NCBI RefSeq assembly: GCF_019904255.1
Contig: NZ_CP063203.1
Coordinates: forward strand, 2,242,001 to 2,306,000
DNA: 64,000 nucleotides
From: Marixanthomonas sp. SCSIO 43207
Lineage (GTDB): Bacteria; Bacteroidota; Bacteroidia; Flavobacteriales; Flavobacteriaceae
Reading direction: 5' to 3'
Below, one piece after another: positions 44,571-51,972 of this stretch. A model generated the notes under the pieces. That model was not told the origin of the DNA, made no database searches, and saw nothing but the letters and a program-made list of their open reading frames with translations. The position numbers and the translations under genes were made by a program. How positions within the stretch are numbered: position 1 is the stretch's first letter; each line of letters opens with the position of its first letter.

Positions 44571-45834
44571 GGTAGTTATAACCGGTCTTGGGGTGGTAGC
44601 TCCTAATGGAGTAGGTGTTCCAGAGTTTTTAAAAGCTATCAAAGCCGGCACTTCAGGAATCACGTTTCATCAAGAATTAAAAGATGCAAACTTTTCTTGT
44701 CAAATAGGTGGAATTCCTACAATTTCTGAAGAAAAAATCAATCAATATTTTACTCAACTTCAACTTAAAAATTTTAATAGTAATAATATACTTTATGGTG
44801 TCATTGCCGGGATGGATGCTTTGAAAGATGCCAATATTGAACCCGCTGCAAAAGATGCAGAGCCACTCTGGGATGTAGGAGTCATATTTGGGTCTGGAAA
44901 TAGTTCTGCCGAGAAATTTAGAGAATCATTTTATAAAATTGACGCTAAAAATGTACGCCGCTTAGGAAGTAACACTGTAAGTCAAACAATGGCAAGTAGT
45001 GTAAGTGCCTACTTGGGAGGTAAGATTGGTGCAGGAAATCAGGTTACGAGTAATGCTTCTGCCTGTGCAACAGGTACCGAAGCCATTTTAATGGGCTATG
45101 AGCAAATTGCCTCTGGAAGAGCAACTAAAATGCTCTGTGGAAGTAGCAACGATGGCGGACCCTATGTTTGGGGAGGTTTTGATGCGATGCGTATTTTACC
45201 GTATCAATTTAACCAAAACCCTACAGCCGCATCAAAGCCAATGAGTGCAGATGCAACTGGTTTTGTTCCTGGTTGTGGTGCCGGAGCATTAATGCTAGAA
45301 TCACTAGAAAGTGCAGAAAAAAGAGGTGCGCAAATTTATGCAGAAGTGTTAGGCGGTGCAGTAAACAGTGGAGGGCAACGCGGTGTAGGGAGTATGACGG
45401 CTCCTAATAGTACAGCGGTTAAAAAATGCATTGTTGCTGCGATACATTCGGCGGGGATTAATGCATCTGAAATTGATTACATAAACGGTCATTTAACCGC
45501 AACCACAAAAGATGCAGTCGAAGTTGAAAACTGGTCAAAAGCTTTAAACCGAAAAGGAAGCGACTTTCCTTACATTAATTCACTCAAGGGGATGACAGGA
45601 CATTGCTTGGCGGCTAGCGGTAGTATTGAAGCTGTATCAACTATTTTACAAATGAATAAACATTTTTTATTTTCAAATAGTAACTGTGAAAACATTCATC
45701 CTGAAATTGAAAAACTAGTCGCTAGTGAAAAGGTTTTACGTAAGATTAAAAATATTGAAATAAAAACAGCTATTAAAGCTAGTTTTGGTTTTGGAGATGT
45801 AAATTCCTGTGTTATCTTTAGAAGAAAAAATTGA
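44560..45834 (+). CDS. Beta-ketoacyl-ACP synthase (FabF-like) of the polyketide cluster
   Basis: The protein has 424 residues. The catalytic Cys169 is in TSNASACATGTEAI, His311 in INGHLTATTKD and His348 in KGMTGHCLAASGSIEA: the Cys-His-His triad of KAS I/II. Position 310 is Gly where FabF has Ala (NAHGTST becomes NGHLTAT), so the active site is not housekeeping-like. It would elongate the ACP-bound chain. There is no partner chain-length-factor gene. It overlaps both neighbours. Confidence 0.93.
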   Translation: MRNRVVITGLGVVAPNGVGVPEFLKAIKAGTSGITFHQELKDANFSCQIGGIPTISEEKINQYFTQLQLKNFNSNNILYGVIAGMDALKDANIEPAAKDAEPLWDVGVIFGSGNSSAEKFRESFYKIDAKNVRRLGSNTVSQTMASSVSAYLGGKIGAGNQVTSNASACATGTEAILMGYEQIASGRATKMLCGSSNDGGPYVWGGFDAMRILPYQFNQNPTAASKPMSADATGFVPGCGAGALMLESLESAEKRGAQIYAEVLGGAVNSGGQRGVGSMTAPNSTAVKKCIVAAIHSAGINASEIDYINGHLTATTKDAVEVENWSKALNRKGSDFPYINSLKGMTGHCLAASGSIEAVSTILQMNKHFLFSNSNCENIHPEIEKLVASEKVLRKIKNIEIKTAIKASFGFGDVNSCVIFRRKN

Positions 45835-45836
45835 TA

Positions 45837-46085
45837 ATGACCAATGAACAAATTTATGGGAAATTACTTCCTATTATAAAAATATATTTACCTGAAGACG
45901 TTTCAGAAAATGAGATTACTCCAGATAAAGATTTAACCGGTGAATTGAATATTAACTCTGCTCACTTAGTTGATGTGGTACTAGATGTAGAAGATGAGTT
46001 TGATGTAGCTTTTGAAAATACCGATATGGAAAATCTACGCACCATAAACGATGCGATTGCAATAATTAAAGAAAAGCTAAAATAA
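45837..46085 (+). CDS. Acyl carrier protein of the polyketide cluster
   Basis: The ATG at 45837 (82 residues) is preferred to a TTG at 45831. The helix II region reads LTGELNINSAHLVDVVLDVE, where the attachment serine lies in NSAH in place of the usual DSL. The protein is acidic and helical, with a standard ACP length. The Asp-to-Asn and Leu-to-Ala changes set it apart from housekeeping ACP and suggest a cluster-specific partner set. It follows the ketosynthase stop by 2 bp and ends the operon. Confidence 0.9.
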   Translation: MTNEQIYGKLLPIIKIYLPEDVSENEITPDKDLTGELNINSAHLVDVVLDVEDEFDVAFENTDMENLRTINDAIAIIKEKLK

Positions 46086-46086
46086 A

Positions 46087-46119
46087 AAAGCTGAAATTAA
46101 TACTTATAATTTCAGCTTT
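46087..46119 (-). terminator. Rho-independent terminator; U-tract faces the minus-strand minigenes
   Basis: A perfect 13-bp stem (AAAGCTGAAATTA/TAATTTCAGCTTT) has a 7-nt loop. In the minus direction it is followed by UUUUUUAUUUU; in the plus direction only by a short, interrupted tract. It thus ends the minus-strand small-gene cluster best, 23 bp after the stop of the last minigene, while also lying directly behind the ACP gene. Confidence 0.82.
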
Positions 46120-46142
46120 ATTGTTGTGTCATCAACCGTTTT

Positions 46143-46277
46143 TTAATACGCGTAGCGGTTGGTTTCTTCAAAATATGGATCTTCATAGGTATGTGTGTTT
46201 TCTCTAAAAGGGAAGAAGGAGTGCTGTTTTCTGGCAGCACTTATCAGCCTTTTTCGTACGTTTCTTTGAATTTTCAT
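46143..46277 (-). CDS. Very small protein (44 residues), last gene of the minigene cluster
   Basis: I found this reading frame by translating the minus strand of the stretch 46086-46775, which has no long gene. The 44-residue product has a basic N-terminal half (KIQRNVRKRLISAARKQH) and an acidic, tyrosine-rich C-terminal half (YEDPYFEETNRYAY). There is no signal peptide, membrane helix or Cys. The 17 nt at 46284-46300 just upstream of its ATG are identical to those ahead of the second minigene. It is 38 bp behind that gene and 23 bp before a terminator that faces it. The pattern supports translation, but I recognise no family. Confidence 0.6.
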   Translation of the reverse strand: MKIQRNVRKRLISAARKQHSFFPFRENTHTYEDPYFEETNRYAY

Positions 46278-46283
46278 GATAGA

Positions 46284-46300
46284 TTGTTTTTTAATTGATT
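46284..46300 (-). promoter_or_regulatory. 17-nt repeated leader (copy 1) before the 44-residue minigene
   Basis: The segment is AATCAATTAAAAAACAA on the minus strand and ends 6 nt before the ATG at 46277. An identical copy lies at 46408-46424, 5 nt before the ATG of the next minigene. The A-rich core resembles the translation leaders of this phylum. Confidence 0.55.
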
Positions 46301-46315
46301 GATAATGACCTCAGC

Positions 46316-46402
46316 TTATCGGTATCTTCTTTTTTGATTCCAGGTATAGCTATTTGAGTTTTGTAAGCGTTCTGTAATTTGGTTACTGTTTAGCGTTCTC
46401 AT
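46316..46402 (-). CDS. 28-residue minigene, copy B of a tandem pair
   Basis: The product starts MRTLNSNQITERLQNSNSYT and ends WNQKRRYR. It is rich in Asn/Gln, has one Trp and a basic tail, and lacks Cys, signal peptide or membrane helix. It is a tandem copy of the gene at 46442-46528. Of 28 sense codons 14 differ between the copies, each by one base; 12 differences are silent, and only Asn5/Asp and Glu11/Gln change the protein. Such a bias is what selection on a translated peptide leaves. The function is unknown. Confidence 0.72.
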   Translation of the reverse strand: MRTLNSNQITERLQNSNSYTWNQKRRYR

Positions 46403-46407
46403 AATTG

Positions 46408-46424
46408 TTGTTTTTTAATTGATT
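46408..46424 (-). promoter_or_regulatory. 17-nt repeated leader (copy 2) before minigene B
   Basis: This is identical over 17 nt to 46284-46300 and has nearly the same spacing to the start codon (5 nt, compared with 6). Minigene C has a shorter related leader (TTAAAAAACA, 7 nt before its ATG). Confidence 0.55.
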
Positions 46425-46441
46425 AATTTAATTTTTGACTT

Positions 46442-46528
46442 TTAGCGGTATCTTCTTTTTTGATTCCAAGTGTAACTGTTTGAATTTTGTAAACGTTGTG
46501 TGATTTGATTGCTGTCTAAAGTTCTCAT
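46442..46528 (-). CDS. 28-residue minigene, copy C of a tandem pair
   Basis: The product is MRTLDSNQITQRLQNSNSYT followed by WNQKRRYR. It is the most upstream gene of the minus-strand cluster, with 39 bp between its stop and the start of copy B. The stop codon falls at the same place in both copies and the reading frame has no indel. About 250 bp separate its ATG from the divergent helicase gene. No exact TAnnTTTG box is visible upstream on the minus strand, so its promoter is not identified. The function is unknown. Confidence 0.72.
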   Translation of the reverse strand: MRTLDSNQITQRLQNSNSYTWNQKRRYR

Positions 46529-46717
46529 AATAAATGTTTTTTAAAGGTTTCTATTAAATAGACGACATACTATTCGTTTTGTTACAGTACTATGCATTAC
46601 AAAGTAGTAATTTAACATACTTTTAACTTTTCAGGTGTACAGGAGTCATTATATACTTGTTTAGTAGTTTTTCAGAAAATTGAATAAAATCAATTCAAAA
46701 TTATTTGATAAAAATTC

Positions 46718-46747
46718 TTTGAAAACGCTTAAAAGGCTTTATTTTTG
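46718..46747 (+). promoter_or_regulatory. Promoter: TTTG-N18-TATTTTTG
   Basis: The -33 TTTG (46718) and -7 TATTTTTG (46740) are both exact and are 18 bp apart. The helicase ATG is 29 bp downstream of the -7 box, preceded by AGAAAGGAT, one of the few purine-rich sites in the window that resembles a Shine-Dalgarno sequence. Confidence 0.7.
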
Positions 46748-46775
46748 CAACCTTATTTTTCAGAAAGGATTATAA

Positions 46776-48335
46776 ATGGCTACTACGAGTAACAACACAA
46801 TATTAAAAGAAAAAAAGACTGATAAAGACCTTTATAACTACCAAAGGGGAGCTATAAACAAGATTTTTAAAAGTTTTGAAGAAGCTCCAGAGGATCACCA
46901 TTTATTATATCAATTACCAACCGGTGGTGGTAAAACCGTAATTTTTTCTGAAATAGTACGGGAATACCTTCGTACCCGAAAGAAAAAAGTTTTAGTATTA
47001 ACACACCGTATTGAATTGTGTAAACAAACTTCGGCTATGTTGACAGAGTTTGGTGTTGTTAATAAAGTAATTAACAGTACAGCAAATCTTGATGATCAAG
47101 ACCAATATAGCTGTTTTGTAGCTATGGTAGAGACCTTAAACAATAGACTTAGGGATAATATGTTGGATATCTCAGATATTGGTTTGGTAATTATTGATGA
47201 GGCTCACTACAACTCGTTTACAAAACTCTTTAAATATTTTGACAAATCCTTTTTACTTGGTGTAACAGCAACGCCTTTAAGTTCAAATGTTGAGCTTCCT
47301 ATGAAGGATAATTATGACGAATTAATCGTTGGTGAAAGTATTGCATCATTGATTGAAAATGAGTTTTTGGCAAAAGCAATAAATTATTCATACAATGTAG
47401 GTCTTACTTCGCTTGTTGTAGGATCAAATGGAGATTATACCGTTCAATCTTCAGATGATTTATATACGGGAACCGATATGTTAAGCCGCTTACTTCAAGC
47501 CTATGAAGAAAGAAGCAAAGGTAAAAAAACCCTAATCTTTAATAACGGAATTAACACCTCTCTTTATGTTTATGATACCTTTAAAAGAGCAGGGTATCCT
47601 ATTATGCACCTTGACAACACAGCTTCAAAAAAGGAGCGTAAAATGATATTAAAATGGTTCAAAGAAACGCCAGATGCTATTTTAACTTCAGTAAGTATCT
47701 TAACAACCGGATTTGATGAACCTTCTGTAGAGACCATAATCTTGAACCGTGCTACACGATCACTTACATTATACTATCAAATGATAGGGCGTGGCTCTCG
47801 AATCACAAACAATAAATCTACTTTTAACGTAATAGATTTAGGAAATAACTTTTATCGTTTTGGTGCTTGGGGAGAAGATCTAGATTGGCAACGTATATTT
47901 AAATCACCTAAATACTTTTTAGATAACCTAATAGATGACGAAGAACTAGAAAGTAACTTTAGGTATGAAATGCCTGATGAGTTACGTGAAATGTTCTCCA
48001 AAACTGAAGATGTATATTTTAATGTAAAAACAGCCTATACAGAATCTGTAAAAAATGGAGAATCAACCAAGGTAATTCTAGAACGCTCAATTGAACATCA
48101 TGCAAGAATGTGTATAGAAAATAGCGAAGATGTTTTTGATGCCCTTATACTTGCTAAAGAATTAGGCGATGATATTGACCATCGTATTGAGCACTACACT
48201 AAGTGTATAAGCAAAAGCACACACAACTTTGTGAGTTGGCTTAAAAAAGATTATAGAGTAAAACTACGCTCTTATTTGAGAGAAAATTTTGATACTATTT
48301 TTGAAGAAATCAACGGTTATCCTCCAGAAGAATAG
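46776..48335 (+). CDS. DEAD/DEAH-box superfamily II helicase (RadD-like)
   Basis: The protein has 519 residues. YNYQRGAINKIFKSF is the Q-like motif, YQLPTGGGKTVIFSEI Walker A near residue 45, VIIDEAHYNSFTKLF the DEAH motif, GVTATPLSS motif III-like, and LYYQMIGRGSRI motif VI. The C-terminal 170 residues have no domain I recognise and end in a helical, charged segment. The layout resembles E. coli RadD, which acts in recombination repair. Its consensus promoter and purine-rich leader suggest steady expression. It diverges from the minigene cluster. Confidence 0.88.
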   Translation: MATTSNNTILKEKKTDKDLYNYQRGAINKIFKSFEEAPEDHHLLYQLPTGGGKTVIFSEIVREYLRTRKKKVLVLTHRIELCKQTSAMLTEFGVVNKVINSTANLDDQDQYSCFVAMVETLNNRLRDNMLDISDIGLVIIDEAHYNSFTKLFKYFDKSFLLGVTATPLSSNVELPMKDNYDELIVGESIASLIENEFLAKAINYSYNVGLTSLVVGSNGDYTVQSSDDLYTGTDMLSRLLQAYEERSKGKKTLIFNNGINTSLYVYDTFKRAGYPIMHLDNTASKKERKMILKWFKETPDAILTSVSILTTGFDEPSVETIILNRATRSLTLYYQMIGRGSRITNNKSTFNVIDLGNNFYRFGAWGEDLDWQRIFKSPKYFLDNLIDDEELESNFRYEMPDELREMFSKTEDVYFNVKTAYTESVKNGESTKVILERSIEHHARMCIENSEDVFDALILAKELGDDIDHRIEHYTKCISKSTHNFVSWLKKDYRVKLRSYLRENFDTIFEEINGYPPEE

Positions 48336-49193
48336 TTAATCAAATTGCCAAGCAACAATTCTGCTTTTTTTGCTGCCTTGTGACATGTCTATAATGCGGT
48401 AATTGGCGTCAGCTTTTTTTAGGTATTTTTTAATCTTCGGAAGATTTTTATTCCTTGAAACCAAAGACGTAAACCATCCTACTTGGTTTTTAAACGCTTT
48501 ACTTTCTTTAATCATACGTTTTAAGAAAAGTTTTTCTCCACCATTACACCATAATTCATTAGCGTGCCCACCAAAGTTGGGAGTAGTAGTTTCTTTATAC
48601 CTTAAATTCTTCATTTTTTTTAAAGCTTTTTTGGCAGCTTCTTCTTTTGAAGAATGAAAAGGCGGGTTACACATTGTAAAATTATAAAATTCATCATTAT
48701 TAATGATGCCAGTAAAAATATTAGCAGGATCTTTTTGATGCCTTAATTGTATCGTTTTCTTTAAATCTGGCGTAGCTGCAATATTTTTGGTCGCAGCTTT
48801 TATAGAAGTATCACTTATGTCACAACCTACCATATTCCATCCATAGAGTCTAGAGCCCAAAATAGGATAAATACAACTAGCGCCTACACCAATGTCAAGA
48901 CCTGTGATAGATTTACTTGAGTTTTCTTCAGTAAGTAAATCGTTTAAATGATATATATAATCTGCTCGTCCGGGAATTGGCGGACAAAGATAATTTTTGG
49001 GTATAGTCCAATCGTTAAGGTTATAATCTTTTTTTAAAATAGCTTTATTTAAGTGAAATACAGCTTGTTGATCTGAAAAATCTATGGTTTTAATACCATA
49101 GCAATTCATAAAGACGTAATTATTAAGATCGGTATGAACGTTGCCTAAACTTGAAAAATTATAGGAACTATTGTGTTTATTATTTGGATGCAT
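48336..49193 (-). CDS. rlmF: 23S rRNA (adenine(1618)-N(6))-methyltransferase
   Basis: The protein has 285 residues. The RlmF pattern is MHPNNKHNSSYNF at the start, CPPIPGRADYIYHLNDLL, GLDIGVGASCIYPILGSRLYGW (SAM motif I with the RlmF-specific GVGAxCIYP), and MCNPPFHSSKEEA, the NPPF catalytic motif of N6-adenine methyltransferases. It methylates A1618 in 23S rRNA. The gene is convergent with the helicase gene; the two stops touch without overlap. Confidence 0.95.
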   Translation of the reverse strand: MHPNNKHNSSYNFSSLGNVHTDLNNYVFMNCYGIKTIDFSDQQAVFHLNKAILKKDYNLNDWTIPKNYLCPPIPGRADYIYHLNDLLTEENSSKSITGLDIGVGASCIYPILGSRLYGWNMVGCDISDTSIKAATKNIAATPDLKKTIQLRHQKDPANIFTGIINNDEFYNFTMCNPPFHSSKEEAAKKALKKMKNLRYKETTTPNFGGHANELWCNGGEKLFLKRMIKESKAFKNQVGWFTSLVSRNKNLPKIKKYLKKADANYRIIDMSQGSKKSRIVAWQFD

Positions 49194-49239
49194 AGTTTAA
49201 TTGGTTAGTATTGTTAAAAATAGAATAATTATTGTCAAT

Positions 49240-49251
49240 CACGTATACGTG
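49240..49251. promoter_or_regulatory. Perfect 12-bp palindrome CACGTATACGTG in the rlmF/VTT intergenic region
   Basis: This self-complementary 12-mer lies 46 bp upstream of rlmF and 134 bp upstream of the VTT gene. Eleven of its twelve bases recur at 5211-5221 in the promoter region of the OmpA-like gene. A regulator site is possible but not shown. Confidence 0.35.
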
Positions 49252-49328
49252 TTCTCTCGTAATTTTTGATTTAACAATTTTTAACCTCTAAATAAGCAAT
49301 TCATAAATTAAGATTGTTTTTTTAGCAT

Positions 49329-49336
49329 TATATTTG
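49329..49336 (+). promoter_or_regulatory. -7 promoter element (TATATTTG) of the VTT-domain gene
   Basis: This is an exact TAnnTTTG, 49 bp before the ATG at 49386. A TTG at 49314 is only 12 bp upstream, which is too short for a normal -33. Confidence 0.4.
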
Positions 49337-49385
49337 CAGCTTTTAAAATGCAAAGTGAGTATATTTAGTTTAAGAAGAAAGATAT

Positions 49386-50000
49386 ATGGATAAGACGGAA
49401 CGAAAAAAAGAACATAATCTTAAACGGTTACATAAATATTATAGCTACACCGGCTTTTACACCTTTGTAGGTAATAGCCTTAAAAAAGCAATAATACCTA
49501 TATTATTATTTGTAGGGGTGCTGTTTTTGGTAGATTGGTTATTAATAGATTTTAGTGCATTCTTCACACACGTAACCGAAACGTACCCTCCCATAAGTGT
49601 CTTGTTGGTTTTCTTTGTGAGCGAAACCCTTTTAGGTTTAATACCTCCAGAAATATTTATTGCTTGGTCAAATAAAACTTCAGACCCTGTTGTTTATTTG
49701 TCCATATTGGCTACCTTATCCTATTTAGGTGGAATAGGAAGTTATTTCATCGGAAAATGGATTTTACAAATTCCTTCTGTATTTGAGTATGTAGAAGTAA
49801 GAATGAAAAAACACCTTAAAAACGTACGTAAATGGGGAGGTTTTTTAATCATTGTAGGAGCTTTATTGCCTATCCCTTTTTCAATGACAAGTATGGCAGC
49901 AGGAACAATAAACTACAAGTTCAGTAACTACTTACTATTTGGACTACTTAGATTTGCCCGTTTTGCAATTTACGGTATTGCTATTTTTAGCATTATGTAG
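49386..50000 (+). CDS. VTT/SNARE-associated membrane protein (YqaA/DedA-like)
   Basis: The protein has 204 residues. A basic cytoplasmic N-terminus is followed by about five hydrophobic segments. The VTT-type re-entrant region is SETLLGLIPPEIFIAWSNKT, with the Glu-(x)-Gly-x-Pro motif. The second half is GSYFIGKWIL...KWGGFLIIVGALLPIPFSMT, where the Arg of DedA is not seen and PIPF follows. DedA/VTT proteins are linked to lipid scrambling or undecaprenyl-phosphate flipping. The gene is 54 bp before the MFS gene, which has its own -7 box. Confidence 0.82.
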   Translation: MDKTERKKEHNLKRLHKYYSYTGFYTFVGNSLKKAIIPILLFVGVLFLVDWLLIDFSAFFTHVTETYPPISVLLVFFVSETLLGLIPPEIFIAWSNKTSDPVVYLSILATLSYLGGIGSYFIGKWILQIPSVFEYVEVRMKKHLKNVRKWGGFLIIVGALLPIPFSMTSMAAGTINYKFSNYLLFGLLRFARFAIYGIAIFSIM

Positions 50001-50022
50001 GTAAACCTTTTTAAAAGAATGG

Positions 50023-50030
50023 TAATTTTG
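50023..50030 (+). promoter_or_regulatory. -7 promoter element (TAATTTTG) of the MFS gene
   Basis: This is an exact TAnnTTTG, 24 bp before the ATG at 50055 and just downstream of the VTT stop. No -33 TTG is visible. Confidence 0.4.
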
Positions 50031-50054
50031 CGATAAGAAAACAATAGTTTTTTT

Positions 50055-51323
50055 ATGGCCAAAAATGATCCTTACGCGGCACTTCGGTACCGAGAATTCA
50101 ATATTTTTTTACTCTTACGTTTTGCACTAGTTTTTGCATGGACAATGCAGTTTGTAGTGATAGAATGGGAGGTGTACAGTATTACAAAAGATCCTTTGTC
50201 TCTTGGTATTATTGGATTAATGGAAGTGATTCCCGCTGTTTCTATGGCATTATTTGCTGGGCATGTGGTAGATCAAAAAGAGAAAAAAAGCCTTCTTATT
50301 AAATGTATTATTGGCTTTTCGGTGATTAGTTTTGGTCTTTTTTTAATCACGTGGCCTCGCGTTATTGAAGGACTTGCTACTCAAACCATATTATACATTG
50401 TGTACGCGCTAGTCTTTCTCGGCGGCATTGTAAGAGCATTTATCGGACCTACAATTTTTTCTTTATTCTCATTGTTAATTCCAAAGAAAGTATATCCTAA
50501 TGCTGCAACCTGGAGTAGTTCGGTTTGGCAAGTAGGAGCGGTGTTAGGTCCTGCACTGGGAGGGTTTACAATTCACTGGATAGGAGTACATTGGTCTATG
50601 TGTTTAATTTTTGGTTTTTCATTATTGGCTTTATTCAGTTTGTTTCAAATACCAAAAAAACCGGTTTTAAACCCCAATATTGGTGAGCCAGTAATGAAGA
50701 GTTTAAAAGGAGGGCTAAAGTTTGTTTTCAACAATAAAATCATTTTGGGTGCTTTAACGCTTGATATGATTGCTGTACTTTTTGGTGGAGCAGTTGCATT
50801 ATTACCTATTTTTGCTCAAGACATACTGCACGTAGGCTCTGAAGGCTTCGGAATATTAAGGGCTTCTCCAGCAGTTGGTGCAGCGATTATTATGTTTACA
50901 TCTGCTTATTTTCCACTAAATAAAAATGCTGGGATGAAATTACTGGCAGCTATTTTTGGCTTTGGAGTTTGTATCATTGTTTTTGGTCTTTCTACATGGT
51001 TCTGGCTGTCTGTTTTTGCTCTGTTTATGAGTGGTGTTACAGATGGAATTTCTATGATAATAAGGCAAACTATCCTTCAATTAAAAACACCTGATGCTAT
51101 GCGAGGTCGCGTAGCATCTGTAAATTCAATGTTTGTAGGGTCTTCTAATGAATTAGGTGCTTTTGAAAGCGGTCTAACCGCAAAATTAATGGGAACAGTG
51201 ACTGCCGTTGTTTTTGGAGGATGTATGACCTTAATTACTGTTGTAACAACAGGAGCACTGCTTCCAAAGTTTAGAAAACTAGATTTGCGTAAAGATTTAG
51301 AAGAACCCGAAAAAGAATCCTAA
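50055..51323 (+). CDS. MFS transporter (EntS-like)
   Basis: The protein has 422 residues and about twelve membrane segments. The start YAALRYREFNIFLLLRFALVF, the TM2-3 loop GHVVDQKEKKSLL (MFS signature A, GxxxDxxxxR-like) and the late loop LKTPDAMRGRVASVNSMFVG are the layout of the EntS/MFS_3 group, often exporters of siderophores or drugs. A TonB siderophore receptor operon lies 3.4 kb away, which makes a siderophore role conceivable, but no biosynthesis genes are present. The stop abuts that of the convergent ExbD gene. Confidence 0.88.
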   Translation: MAKNDPYAALRYREFNIFLLLRFALVFAWTMQFVVIEWEVYSITKDPLSLGIIGLMEVIPAVSMALFAGHVVDQKEKKSLLIKCIIGFSVISFGLFLITWPRVIEGLATQTILYIVYALVFLGGIVRAFIGPTIFSLFSLLIPKKVYPNAATWSSSVWQVGAVLGPALGGFTIHWIGVHWSMCLIFGFSLLALFSLFQIPKKPVLNPNIGEPVMKSLKGGLKFVFNNKIILGALTLDMIAVLFGGAVALLPIFAQDILHVGSEGFGILRASPAVGAAIIMFTSAYFPLNKNAGMKLLAAIFGFGVCIIVFGLSTWFWLSVFALFMSGVTDGISMIIRQTILQLKTPDAMRGRVASVNSMFVGSSNELGAFESGLTAKLMGTVTAVVFGGCMTLITVVTTGALLPKFRKLDLRKDLEEPEKES

Positions 51324-51881
51324 TTACTTTATAGCAGCTTCTGAAATGCGGAACGGATACGCTTCTTGTACTTGTTTTATTTCTTCTTTGCTAAGCTGAT
51401 CTACTTCTTTCTTCAAGACGTTTGTTATGTACTGTTCGCGTAATTCTTGATAAGCTGCAGTCAATTCATTTTGAACAGTTATAAACACTTTATAGGGTGT
51501 TTTTGGATGTGTTTCAATTGAAATTGATGCTTTTTTTGGGTGATCTGAAGCGGTAGAAACTTGATTTCCGTGGCAATAGGTACAGCTCAAATCTCCGTTG
51601 TTATCAATAAATTCTTTCAGAATAATTTTTAAATCTTTATACTTTGTAATAGATTCATTGATAAATAGTTCACCTTCTTCATTTATAGTAATACTTAACA
51701 TGTTTCTTTCGTTGATTTCGGTATCACATTTTTGTCCCGGAGGGCAAGGTTCTGGAATTTTTCTTACAATACCTTTATCGTTAGCAATGGTAGTCGATAC
51801 TAAAAAGAAAATAAGAAGTAGAAAAGCAATATCTGCCATACTACCTGCATGAACTTCAGGACGTTTGTTTGCGTGTCTCAT
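51324..51881 (-). CDS. ExbD/TolR-family protein with a CxxCH motif
   Basis: The protein has 185 residues. A short cytoplasmic N-terminus and a single TM helix (MADIAFLLLIFFLVSTTIA, with the proton-path Asp17) are followed by a periplasmic domain. That domain has Cys46 and Cys52 (CPPGQKC) and a CTYCHG motif (Cys100, Cys103, His104). CxxCH is the covalent haem-attachment pattern, but in ExbD homologues of this group a CxxC pair at this place is common, so a disulfide or metal site is as likely. ExbD works with ExbB and TonB; neither gene is adjacent, although a TonB receptor operon is upstream. Confidence 0.85.
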   Translation of the reverse strand: MRHANKRPEVHAGSMADIAFLLLIFFLVSTTIANDKGIVRKIPEPCPPGQKCDTEINERNMLSITINEEGELFINESITKYKDLKIILKEFIDNNGDLSCTYCHGNQVSTASDHPKKASISIETHPKTPYKVFITVQNELTAAYQELREQYITNVLKKEVDQLSKEEIKQVQEAYPFRISEAAIK

Positions 51882-51972
51882 AACTGATGGATTTAATGTG
51901 TTAGTTATGAGTAAACTTCAAAAAAGGTGCCAGACTACTTAATATGTATTAGTAACGTTTTTAGAAACACTC

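Noticed and set aside
46143-46528. Minigenes as RiPP precursors or a type I toxin
   Set aside because: No maturation enzyme, protease or exporter is next to them, there is no leader/core boundary, and no membrane helix as in type I toxins. The polyketide genes beside them have no known link to peptides.
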